A stretch of 44,193 nucleotides of DNA from an uncultured Verrucomicrobiota bacterium (GTDB lineage Bacteria; Verrucomicrobiota; Kiritimatiellia; Kiritimatiellales; Pontiellaceae): the NCBI GenBank assembly GCA_913065005.1, contig CAJYAJ010000010.1:1-44193 (forward strand), read 5' to 3'. The position numbers and the translations under genes were made by a program. Positions 32,338 to 40,510 of the stretch are shown in pieces. The notes below the pieces were generated by a model, which had not been told where the DNA came from, searched no databases, and worked only from the letters and a program-made list of their open reading frames with translations. How positions within the stretch are numbered: the stretch's first letter is position 1; every line of letters begins with the position of its first letter.

Positions 32338-33036
32338 ATGTTTATGTATTTTGACCCGATGTATCTACTCTTTATGGCACCTGCGTTGATTCTGGCAGGA
32401 ATTGCCTCGGCAAAAACCAAAGGAACCTTCAAAAAATATAGCCGGGTGGCGGCGAGCAGTCGTCTTACAGGGGCTCAGGCGGCGCGGCGGATGTTAGATC
32501 GCAATGGGCTACAGGATGTGCAAATCTTTCGGGCACGAGGCTTTCTCTCCGATCACTATAATCCGGCAAACCGCAGTTTGAACCTCTCTCCAGATGTGCA
32601 TGATTCCCAATCGCTCTCGTCGATTGGGGTGGCGTGCCACGAAGCGGGTCATGCGTTGCAACATGCGGAAAACTATGCCCCGCTCAAGTGGCGAAGTGCC
32701 TTGGTGCCGATTACGCAGTTCTCTTCGCATGGAGCCTATATCTTTATTCTCCTCGGTGTTTTTATGCAAAGCATGGCGATGTCGCAGTTTGGCGTGATCC
32801 TCTTTGGCGTTGGGTTTGTGTTTGCGTTGGTTACCTTACCGGTGGAGTGGGATGCGACGGCACGAGCCAAACGGTTGATGGTGGGCGATGGCATTGTGCA
32901 ACCGCAGGAAGCACACGATGCAGGCAAGGTTCTTGATGCGGCTTTTCTGACCTATGTGGCGGCGGCGGTCTCGGCTCTATTAACCCTACTCTACTATGCG
33001 CTTCGTCTCGGTCTGCTGGGTGGGCGCGACGACTAG
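32338..33036 (+). CDS. YugP-type zinc metallopeptidase, membrane-bound
   Basis: About 232 residues from ATG 32338, which has GAAGGAG 10 nt upstream; the frame extends 30 codons further without a ribosome binding site. There is an N-terminal membrane helix (about 8-24), then the zinc site CHEAGHALQHAENY with His101, Glu102 and His105 (HExxH). Two more hydrophobic segments follow and then the VTLPVEWDATARAKRLM block, which is typical of the YugP/DUF2268-like neutral zinc metallopeptidase family (COG2738). The physiological substrate is not known. The conserved SDHYNPANRSLNLSPDVH stretch before the zinc site supports the assignment. The gene follows repeat copy 2 and shows balanced G and C. Confidence 0.9.
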   Translation: MFMYFDPMYLLFMAPALILAGIASAKTKGTFKKYSRVAASSRLTGAQAARRMLDRNGLQDVQIFRARGFLSDHYNPANRSLNLSPDVHDSQSLSSIGVACHEAGHALQHAENYAPLKWRSALVPITQFSSHGAYIFILLGVFMQSMAMSQFGVILFGVGFVFALVTLPVEWDATARAKRLMVGDGIVQPQEAHDAGKVLDAAFLTYVAAAVSALLTLLYYALRLGLLGGRDD

Positions 33037-33104
33037 AGTTCATTAACAAAATCCAAATCAATCTTTCATAGAGCTTGCTCGCTCAATGGCATAGAGTGGA
33101 CCGT

Positions 33105-34466
33105 ATGAAATTGAGTATGCTTTCTATTTTTCTTCTGATAATGGGCACTTCATCGGCTCACCTCACCGAGTTGAGGCATTGGGAGATTGCCAGCCGAGAT
33201 CCTGATCGTATCTATCTAACGTTTAATGGAGATCCCGCTACCTCTCGTGGGGTTGCTTGGCGTACCTCGATCAAGATCGAAACGGCATATGCTGAAATCG
33301 CTCCGGCGCTTGGTGCACCGGGATTTGACCTAGCAGCCCGCCGATGCAAAGCCGAAACCGACGTGGTCAACCTCAATCAAGTGGAAGAAAATACACAAAA
33401 AACGGTGCACTTTCATCAGGTTCTTTTTACCGGCTTACAACCAGACACCCTCTACGCCTATCGGGTGGGCGATGGCGACCAACGCTGGTCTGAATGGATT
33501 CAGTTTCGTACAGCAAAGCAGCAACCGGCTCCCTTCTCCTTCATATATTTTGGCGATGCCCAAAATGATATCCTGAGTCGCTGGTCGCGCACCGTCCGAA
33601 TGGCGTATCAAACCGTTCCCGATGCGGCTTTCATGCTTCACTGCGGTGATCTTGTTGATCATGCTCATAACGATAACGAGTGGTCTCAATGGTTTAAAGC
33701 TGGCGGCTTCTTGCATGCACAGATCACGGGCATACCGGTGCTGGGTAATCACGAATATGTCGGTAGCTTTCGTGCACAGGGTGAGAAAACCAAATCCATT
33801 CTCTGGAATCCACAATTTAACCTGCCAATTGAAAAATCCCTTCCCGAAAGCCTCCATAAAACCTGCTACACCGTCGATTATCAAGGGGCTAGGATTATTG
33901 TCCTGAACTCGAATAAACACCAAAAAGAACAAACCGAGTGGTTCAAAGCTCAACTCGAACGCCCGGGTGCTCAGTGGCTGATTGTCGCCTTTCACCATCC
34001 CCTTTTCCCGCCTGCAGGCCGCGTCTATTTTGACGATGAACTTCGCAACGAGTGGCTGCAGCTGATCACCCGCTACAATGTGGACCTGCTCTTACAGGGG
34101 CATGACCACTCGTATTTACGCGGGACACTTCCTCTGATTGACCAGATCGACTCGTTTCAAACTCTGGTGGTGACGTCTGTCAGCGGTCCCAAACAATATC
34201 CCTCTCAAACCGATTCAGCCGAATCGTTTTCGGAGGAAGGTTTTAACGAGGATCGACGGGGTGAAAATGGGCAGTTCTTTCAACCTATTTCCATCAACGG
34301 GGATACCCTCACCTATCGCTGCTATCTTGCGGATGGTGAACTCTACGACGAAGTGGTCATTCGTAAGGACTTTCAGACGGGTAAAAAAACGCTCCAATCG
34401 GATTCCTATAGAGGAGAAGAGCGCACCTTTAAAAACACGCCAGAATACAATAAAGCGAACCTTTAA
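33105..34466 (+). CDS. Secreted purple acid phosphatase-like metallophosphoesterase
   Basis: 453 residues from ATG 33105, which starts a signal peptide (MKLSMLSIFLLIMGTSSAHL). About residues 32-135 form an N-terminal fibronectin III-like purple acid phosphatase domain (IYLTFNGDPATSRGVAWRT and LQPDTLYAYRVGDG). The calcineurin-like metallophosphoesterase domain follows with FGDAQND (Asp151), HCGDLVDH (Asp182), GNHEY (Asn215, His216), FHHPLF (His297, His298) and GHDHSYLRG (His333, His335). These are the complete bimetal ligands. The likely activity is phosphomonoester hydrolysis outside the cytoplasm to recover phosphate; the real substrate may differ. It stands alone, 69 bp after the metalloprotease gene. 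Confidence 0.92.
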   Translation: MKLSMLSIFLLIMGTSSAHLTELRHWEIASRDPDRIYLTFNGDPATSRGVAWRTSIKIETAYAEIAPALGAPGFDLAARRCKAETDVVNLNQVEENTQKTVHFHQVLFTGLQPDTLYAYRVGDGDQRWSEWIQFRTAKQQPAPFSFIYFGDAQNDILSRWSRTVRMAYQTVPDAAFMLHCGDLVDHAHNDNEWSQWFKAGGFLHAQITGIPVLGNHEYVGSFRAQGEKTKSILWNPQFNLPIEKSLPESLHKTCYTVDYQGARIIVLNSNKHQKEQTEWFKAQLERPGAQWLIVAFHHPLFPPAGRVYFDDELRNEWLQLITRYNVDLLLQGHDHSYLRGTLPLIDQIDSFQTLVVTSVSGPKQYPSQTDSAESFSEEGFNEDRRGENGQFFQPISINGDTLTYRCYLADGELYDEVVIRKDFQTGKKTLQSDSYRGEERTFKNTPEYNKANL

Positions 34467-34605
34467 ACCACTCCTCGGTTCACTGCGTTCGATTTTCAGT
34501 TTTTGTTGCTGAAATCAGCGGGTGCCTGTGTTTTAAAACTAGGAGTAGTTTGTAACTAGAGAGGCTAATAAGCGAACGGATAATGAATCTCAAACAAGGA
34601 GTTTT

Positions 34606-36405
34606 GTGAAACCAACAGATACAGAAAATCCAGAGTACTTTCACCGCGTGGTTGATTGCCAACATGCGTGCCCTGCTCACACCCCTGTTCCCGAGTATAT
34701 TCGCCTCATTGCGGCGGGTCGATATGAAGATGCCTACATGATCAACTGGGAGTCCAATGTCTTCCCCGGCATTCTTGGACGTACTTGCGACCGCCCGTGC
34801 GAGCCCGCCTGCCGACGAGGGCGCATTGAGGACAAACCGGTTGCCATCTGTCGACTCAAACGTGTAGCGGCAGACATGAAAGAAAATGTACAAGCACGCA
34901 TGCCCAAAATTCCGAAGAAAAAGAATGGTTTGAAAGTGGCGTTGATCGGTGCAGGGCCTGCTTCGTTAACGGTGGCGCGCGACCTGATGCCGCTCGGCTA
35001 TGAAATTGATCTCTACGATGCCACTCCCAAACCAGGTGGCTATATGCGACAGCAAATTCCTTCGTTCCGATTGCCCGAAAGGGTGATCGATGAAGAGTGT
35101 GGCTATATCCTCGATATGGGCGTTACATCCTATTTTAATCACCGTGTCGAGAGCATGAAAGCGCTTCTTGATCAGGCGTATGATGCGGTCTTCGTTGGTA
35201 CCGGTGCTCCAAGTGGTCGCAGACTGCCTCTGCCCAACTATGATGCAGTTGAGGGAACTGGCGTACAGCTAGGCGTGGAGTGGCTGGCGAATGTCGCATT
35301 CGATCACATCGATAGTGCACCTGAAGATGTATTGGTCATCGGTGGCGGTAATACGGCGATGGATTGCTGCCGGACGGCGCTACGGCTGGGGGCAAAAAAT
35401 GTGAAGGTGATGCTGCGGACGCCGATTAGCGCTATGCTCGCTTCTCCATGGGAAATCGAAGATACCCAAGCAGAGGGTATTCCGATTTTAGAAAATTACA
35501 ATCCGGCTGAATATGTGGTCGAAGATGGCAAATTGACCGCTATGAAATTTGAAATCATTGAGTATGACGTGGCAGAAGATGGCACCGAAGTATTCATCCC
35601 AACCGGTAAAATCGAAACCATTGATGCCAGTTTGGTGCTCTTGGCGATTGGGCAAAACAACGCCTTCCCGTGGATCGAAAAAGATCTCGGTATCGAGTTC
35701 AACCAACGCGGCTTAGCGGAGGTCAATCCCGATACGTTCCAATCTACTCTTCCCCAAGTTTTCTTTGGAGGGGATGCGGCACTTGGACCAAAGAATATTA
35801 TTACAGCGGTGGCGCAGGGGCATCAGGCAGCGATCTCGATTGATCAATTCCTGCAAAACAAATCGGTGGAAGATCGTCCGGCACCACATACCAACTTAAT
35901 GAGCCAAAAAATGGGTATCCATGACTGGAGCTACTCCAGTGCGGTCTCCGATGAGGAACGTCAAAAAGTGCCCCATGCGCCGTTAGCGGAAGCCCTCAAA
36001 AGCCGCAAACTGGAAGTGGAACTCGGCTTTGATGATAAACTCGCCTTTGAAGAAGCTCAACGCTGCCTCAACTGCGATGTCCAAACCGTCTTTACCGCCG
36101 ATAAATGTATCGAGTGCGATGCCTGCGTGGATATTTGCCCTGTCGACTGCTTGACCATGACCCCGAACGATGAGGAAGCGGTACTGCGCCAAAAACTAAC
36201 CGTGCCTGCGGAAAACCTGGATGAACCTCTTTTTGTTTCTGAAGCGTTACAAACCGAACGGGTGATGGTGAAAGATGAAGATGTTTGCCTTCACTGTGGG
36301 CTCTGCGCGGAGCGATGTCCCACCTCCGCTTGGGATATGCAGAAATATAACTATAAGACGGCTAAAGCGGGGAGTTCCCCCAGAGAGAGTGTTGTTAACG
36401 CCTAG
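34606..36405 (+). CDS. GltD-like NAD(P)H flavoprotein with C-terminal 2x[4Fe-4S] ferredoxin domain (Kor-associated)
   Basis: 599 residues, GTG start with AAGGAG just upstream. The N-terminal Fe-S domain has Cys18, Cys22, Cys61, Cys65 and Cys69 (CQHACPAH, CDRPCEPACRRG), as in the glutamate synthase small subunit. An FAD loop IGAGPASLTVA (about 114) and an NAD(P) loop VIGGGNTAMDCC (about 244) follow. Residues 487-490 form an extra CxxC, and the C-terminus carries two ferredoxin clusters: CIECDACVDICPVDC (501-515) and CLHCGLCAERCP (561-572). No large GltB subunit is present. The next two genes encode a 2-oxoacid:ferredoxin oxidoreductase. This protein most likely moves electrons between that enzyme and NAD(P) (inference; compare flavoprotein subunits of phenylglyoxylate and KorABC-type oxidoreductases). 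Confidence 0.87.
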   Translation: MKPTDTENPEYFHRVVDCQHACPAHTPVPEYIRLIAAGRYEDAYMINWESNVFPGILGRTCDRPCEPACRRGRIEDKPVAICRLKRVAADMKENVQARMPKIPKKKNGLKVALIGAGPASLTVARDLMPLGYEIDLYDATPKPGGYMRQQIPSFRLPERVIDEECGYILDMGVTSYFNHRVESMKALLDQAYDAVFVGTGAPSGRRLPLPNYDAVEGTGVQLGVEWLANVAFDHIDSAPEDVLVIGGGNTAMDCCRTALRLGAKNVKVMLRTPISAMLASPWEIEDTQAEGIPILENYNPAEYVVEDGKLTAMKFEIIEYDVAEDGTEVFIPTGKIETIDASLVLLAIGQNNAFPWIEKDLGIEFNQRGLAEVNPDTFQSTLPQVFFGGDAALGPKNIITAVAQGHQAAISIDQFLQNKSVEDRPAPHTNLMSQKMGIHDWSYSSAVSDEERQKVPHAPLAEALKSRKLEVELGFDDKLAFEEAQRCLNCDVQTVFTADKCIECDACVDICPVDCLTMTPNDEEAVLRQKLTVPAENLDEPLFVSEALQTERVMVKDEDVCLHCGLCAERCPTSAWDMQKYNYKTAKAGSSPRESVVNA

Positions 36406-36428
36406 CGTGTGCAACCGAAAACACCCTC

Positions 36429-38276
36429 ATGAAACGTGATATAATCATCAATCAATTCGTAATTAAATTTGCGAACATTAATGGAACCGGTTCAGCCAGT
36501 GCCAACAACCTTTTTAGCCGAGGCATTTTTCGGATGGGCGTGCCGATAAGCCCAAAGAATATCTTCCCCTCAAATATTCAAGGTTTACCCACGTGGTATG
36601 AAGTACGCGTTTCTGAATCCGGTTTTTTGGGTCGACGCGGGGGCATCGATATCATGGTCTCGATGAATCCGCAAAGCATGCAGCGGGATATCGCCGAGGT
36701 CGATAAAGGCGGATATTTTATCTATGACTCAACCAAACCGCTCGATCCTAAACTATTCCGAGATGATATTGATATTATTGGACTTCCGCTCACCGCTACC
36801 TGCCGCGAACTGTATGAAGATCCACGCCAACGGCAACTCTTCCGAAACGTAATGTATGTCGGCTCCCTCTGCGCCCTGCTCGATTTAGACATTGAGGTTT
36901 TTAAACAACTCATCAGTGATCAATTTAGAGGTAAAGAAAAACTCGTTACACCCAATGTGAAAGCCATTGAAACGGGCTATCGGCTGGCGCAAGAAAATGC
37001 AACTTGCCCGATGGCATTCCGCGTGGAAAAACGGAATAACGTCGGGAATAAAATTTTAATTGATGGCAATACGGCGGCGGGATTAGGGGCCGTCTATGGA
37101 GGCGCAACCGTGGCAGCTTGGTATCCAATTACGCCTTCTACCTCGGTCATCGATGCCTATTCTAAATATTGTCGGACGTTCCGAGTCGATCCCGAAACCG
37201 GCGAGAAAAACTATGCCATTGTTCAGGCAGAAGATGAACTGGCAGCGATTGGAATGGTCATAGGGTCCTATTGGACAGGCGCTCGTGCCTTCACCGCGAC
37301 CAGCGGACCCGGTCTCTCGCTGATGAATGAATTTTTGGGTCTTGCCTACTTTGCGGAAATTCCAACGGTGCTAGTGGAAGTGCAACGGGCTGGCCCTTCG
37401 ACCGGCATGCCAACCCGCACGCAACAATCAGATGTCCTTTTGGCTGCCTACGCTTCGCATGGTGATACCAAACACATCTGTCTCTACCCATCTACCCCGA
37501 AAGAATGCTTTGAATACACTGCGATGGCATTTGATCTGGCCGAACGCTTTCAGACACCAGTGATTTTACTTTCCGACCTTGATCTGGGCATGAATGAAAA
37601 TATGTCGGAGCCCCTAGAGTGGGACGATGAACGCACCTACGACCGCGGAAAAATTCTCACGCATGATGACTTAGAAAACATGAAAGAGCGTTACGGCCGC
37701 TATCTCGATGTCGATAACGATGGCATTCCCTACCGCACCCTGCCAGGTACGCACCCAACGAAAGGCTCGTTCTTTACGCGTGGAACATCCAAAGATGAAT
37801 ATGCGATCTATACCGAAATCGGTGAAAAATATATTGAGAATATGGATCGGCTCCAACGCAAGTGGAGAACCGCTTCAAAATATGTACCTAAGCCCATTAT
37901 TCGAAAAACCGACAAACCGTGCACAATAGGCGTTGTTCACTATGGCACCTCGGAAGCATCTACCCTGGAAGCCTTGCACCATTTGAACACGCTACATGGC
38001 ATCTCACTCGATAGCATGGGTATTCAGAGTTTTCCCTTCTCAGATGAAGTCGGCCAATTCATTGCCGAGCATGAATATGTTTTCGTTGTCGAACAAAATC
38101 GCGATGCACAAATGCGCACCCTGCTGATTAATGAGTATGATTTTGATCCCGATCGGTTGGTACCCTTACTTCATTATGATGGAAGCCCCATCACCGCGCG
38201 TTTCATTCGCCGTGAAATCCGTGACTGGATTTTGCAAACCACAACTTCGCCACGACGGGGAAGCCGTTTTTTCTAG
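36429..38276 (+). CDS. korA: 2-oxoacid:ferredoxin oxidoreductase, fused gamma-alpha subunit
   Basis: 615 residues. Residues 1 to about 195 form the gamma domain (NQFVIKFANINGTGSASANN, GRRGGIDIMVSMNP). The alpha (pyrimidine-binding) domain begins about 208 with LIDGNTAAGLGAVYGGATVA and includes AWYPITPSTSVIDAY and TATSGPGLSLMNEFLGLAYF. RAGPSTGMPTRTQQSDVLLA is a family landmark. With the beta subunit it oxidatively decarboxylates a 2-oxoacid with CoA, or carboxylates in reverse. The gamma-alpha fusion is common for 2-oxoglutarate-type enzymes, but the substrate cannot be fixed by eye. It lies 23 bp after the flavoprotein gene and 9 bp before korB. There is no obvious ribosome binding site at ATG 36429. 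Confidence 0.92.
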   Translation: MKRDIIINQFVIKFANINGTGSASANNLFSRGIFRMGVPISPKNIFPSNIQGLPTWYEVRVSESGFLGRRGGIDIMVSMNPQSMQRDIAEVDKGGYFIYDSTKPLDPKLFRDDIDIIGLPLTATCRELYEDPRQRQLFRNVMYVGSLCALLDLDIEVFKQLISDQFRGKEKLVTPNVKAIETGYRLAQENATCPMAFRVEKRNNVGNKILIDGNTAAGLGAVYGGATVAAWYPITPSTSVIDAYSKYCRTFRVDPETGEKNYAIVQAEDELAAIGMVIGSYWTGARAFTATSGPGLSLMNEFLGLAYFAEIPTVLVEVQRAGPSTGMPTRTQQSDVLLAAYASHGDTKHICLYPSTPKECFEYTAMAFDLAERFQTPVILLSDLDLGMNENMSEPLEWDDERTYDRGKILTHDDLENMKERYGRYLDVDNDGIPYRTLPGTHPTKGSFFTRGTSKDEYAIYTEIGEKYIENMDRLQRKWRTASKYVPKPIIRKTDKPCTIGVVHYGTSEASTLEALHHLNTLHGISLDSMGIQSFPFSDEVGQFIAEHEYVFVVEQNRDAQMRTLLINEYDFDPDRLVPLLHYDGSPITARFIRREIRDWILQTTTSPRRGSRFF

Positions 38277-38285
38277 GAGAGCTAA

Positions 38286-39338
38286 ATGAGTTATACGGTC
38301 CCCAGTTTTCGCCATCCCAACCTGCCGCGCAATGAGCTTGGCTACACCTCCAAAGATTATGAGGGGGCGGTCTCAACCCTCTGTGCGGGATGTGGGCATG
38401 ATTCGATCAGCGCCGCCATCATCGATGCCTGTTTTCAAATGTCGATTCAACCGCACCGGGTTGCCAAACTTTCTGGTATTGGCTGTTCTTCAAAAACGCC
38501 TACCTACTTTTTGGGCAACTCTCATGGTTTCAACTCGGTTCATGGGCGAATGCCTTCGGTTGCAACCGGTGCAAACATGGCAAATCGTAATCTACTCTAC
38601 ATAGGCGTTTCAGGCGATGGAGACACGGCTTCAATCGGCATGGGACAGTTTGTCCACGCTGTTCGCCGCAATATCAACATGGTTTATATCTGCGAAAATA
38701 ACGGCGTCTATGGTCTCACCAAAGGGCAAGATTCCGCTACCACCGATCTAGGTTCTAAAAGTAAAAAGGGCGATCCCAGCCCCTACGAACCTATCGACCT
38801 CTGCGCGCTTTCGTTGCAATTAGGGGCTACCTTCGTGGCGAATAGTTTTTCGGGTGATAAAGATCAGTTAGTGCCAATCATTCAAGCCGCGATTGCCCAC
38901 AAAGGCTTCGCCTTTATCAACGTGATTAGTCCTTGTGTGACGTTTAACAACGTCTCCAGTTCCACCAAAGCCTATGACTATATGCGCCAGCATATGGCAT
39001 CAACGAATACCGTCGATTATGTGCCAACGGCAGATGAAATTACAACCGACTATCAAGAAGGCACCACCGAGCGCGTAACGATGCACGATGGCTCCTACCT
39101 CAACCTTCATAAACTTGAAGCGCAACATGATATTCATAGTCGGCGCTCCGCATTAAAGCTAATGAAAGATTATGGAGCTGAGGATAAAGTGCTAACTGGC
39201 GTGCTCTTCATCGATGAAACCACACAAGAACTTCATGAAATTATGAAAACCACGAAAACCCCGCTTAGGAATCTCACCGAAAAAGAGCTCTGCCCAGGGG
39301 CGGATGCTCTTGAAAAACTGAATAATCAATTCCGTTAA
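38286..39338 (+). CDS. korB: 2-oxoacid:ferredoxin oxidoreductase, beta (TPP) subunit
   Basis: 350 residues carrying the thiamine diphosphate site. The motif GDGDTASIGMGQFVHAVRRN (about 110-129) followed by NINMVYICENNGVYGLTKGQ is the Mg-TPP fold. Cysteines Cys33, Cys36 (TLCAGCGHD) and Cys67 (GIGCSSK), with one in ISPCVTF, match the single [4Fe-4S] cluster of the family. It lacks an extra ferredoxin domain, consistent with the flavoprotein two genes upstream supplying clusters. AGGAG precedes the ATG. The C-terminus overlaps the convergent ovoB by 4 bp. It is the last gene of the three-gene unit. Confidence 0.94.
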   Translation: MSYTVPSFRHPNLPRNELGYTSKDYEGAVSTLCAGCGHDSISAAIIDACFQMSIQPHRVAKLSGIGCSSKTPTYFLGNSHGFNSVHGRMPSVATGANMANRNLLYIGVSGDGDTASIGMGQFVHAVRRNINMVYICENNGVYGLTKGQDSATTDLGSKSKKGDPSPYEPIDLCALSLQLGATFVANSFSGDKDQLVPIIQAAIAHKGFAFINVISPCVTFNNVSSSTKAYDYMRQHMASTNTVDYVPTADEITTDYQEGTTERVTMHDGSYLNLHKLEAQHDIHSRRSALKLMKDYGAEDKVLTGVLFIDETTQELHEIMKTTKTPLRNLTEKELCPGADALEKLNNQFR

Positions 39339-40510
39339 CCAAATAACGCACAGATCCGATCAACGGCCGGCAACAGTTGCGAACGAGAGTGGCCACAGTT
39401 GATACGAAACCATCCTTCTCCAGCAGGTCCAAAAAAAGTACCGCCCGATAACGCAACGCGCGCCTCTTTGATCAATCGATTGGAGACCGTGCTCCAATCC
39501 CCATGATCGCGAAAATCGCACCAAACTAAAAATGTGGACTCGGGACACATTGGCTTTAATCCATCGACCGCATCCAGTTTTTCATACACCTCTTGCGTAC
39601 TTGCTTTCAGATAGGCATTCAACTGTCGCTTATATTCCGCCCCGTCCGGACTGAAAAGACGGGTGATCGCCACTTTTCCAAGTAGGTTGATATTATCAGA
39701 GTGCGCGCGGCGATGGGCACGCCGTAGCCGAGTTCGCAAAGCAGCATTGGGTACAATCGAAAATGAGCTTTTTAGACCACTTGCATTGAAGGTCTTACCG
39801 ATCGAGTGCGCCATGACACAGTGATCTCGCAATTCAGGAATCGTGAGCACCGAGGTATGGCATGCTGGGGCATAGACAATATCGCTATGAATCTCATCAC
39901 TAAATAAAATGACCCCGTGTAATTTACAAAGGCGCCCCAACCGCAGCAACTCATCCGCTTGCCACACCCGCCCACTCGGATTCTGTGGATTGCATAAAAG
40001 AAGCATCGTGGTAAGCGAATTAGATAAGGCGGTATCAATGGCCTGCCAATCCATTTCATAGCGCCCTTTATCAATCAATAAAGGGCAGTCTGCAGGAACT
40101 CGCCCATGGAGTTTCACGGTCGAAAAAAACGGACCATATACCGGAGATAAAACCACCACCTGATCTTGCGGTGCTGTGAACGCTTCAATCGCCATCGAGA
40201 TGCTACTCACCACCGAAGGCGACAAAGAAATCATCTCTGGTGCCACCTCTACCCGATGCTGATCGCGCATCCACCAGATAATCGCATCGAATAACGTTGG
40301 ATCTTTTTCCGTATACCCAAACAGGGAGTGATCGACACGATCTCGAAGAGCTTCTACAAGAAACCCGGGGGAAGGCAGATCCATATCCGCCACCCAAAAA
40401 GGCTCCACATCATTCGTTCCATAATACTGCTTGCGGGCTTCATACTTTTCCGCCTGCGTACCGATGCGCGAAATGACCGTATCAAAATCGTATGTTATTT
40501 TTTCTTCCAT
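39335..40510 (-). CDS. ovoB: PLP-dependent C-S lyase, predicted ovothiol sulfoxide lyase OvoB
   Basis: 391 residues, fold-type I aminotransferase-like family of MalY/PatB cystathionine beta-lyases. It shows LCNPQNPSGRVW, the PLP-ring aspartate in FSDEIHSD (Asp205) and the Schiff-base lysine Lys239 in AHSIGKTFNASGLKSSF. On its own it would be called MalY/PatB. However, its start lies 16 bp inside the 3' end of an OvoA gene, giving translational coupling, and OvoA needs a PLP sulfoxide lyase to complete its pathway. It should cleave the histidine-cysteine sulfoxide adduct to 5-thiohistidine, pyruvate and ammonia (inference from family and context). GGAAGTG precedes the ATG. Confidence 0.82.
   Translation of the reverse strand: MEEKITYDFDTVISRIGTQAEKYEARKQYYGTNDVEPFWVADMDLPSPGFLVEALRDRVDHSLFGYTEKDPTLFDAIIWWMRDQHRVEVAPEMISLSPSVVSSISMAIEAFTAPQDQVVVLSPVYGPFFSTVKLHGRVPADCPLLIDKGRYEMDWQAIDTALSNSLTTMLLLCNPQNPSGRVWQADELLRLGRLCKLHGVILFSDEIHSDIVYAPACHTSVLTIPELRDHCVMAHSIGKTFNASGLKSSFSIVPNAALRTRLRRAHRRAHSDNINLLGKVAITRLFSPDGAEYKRQLNAYLKASTQEVYEKLDAVDGLKPMCPESTFLVWCDFRDHGDWSTVSNRLIKEARVALSGGTFFGPAGEGWFRINCGHSRSQLLPAVDRICALFG

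Noticed and set aside
34491-34516. Hairpin GATTTTCAG / CTGAAATC after the phosphatase gene as a terminator
   Set aside because: The stem has a bulge and no T-run follows it.
34606-36405. Glutamate synthase small subunit
   Set aside because: No GltB is encoded next to it, a ferredoxin domain is fused at the C-terminus, and korA/korB follow directly.
39335-40510. Cystathionine beta-lyase MalY/PatB as the final name
   Set aside because: The fold fits, but the 16-bp overlap with ovoA makes an ovothiol sulfoxide lyase role more likely.
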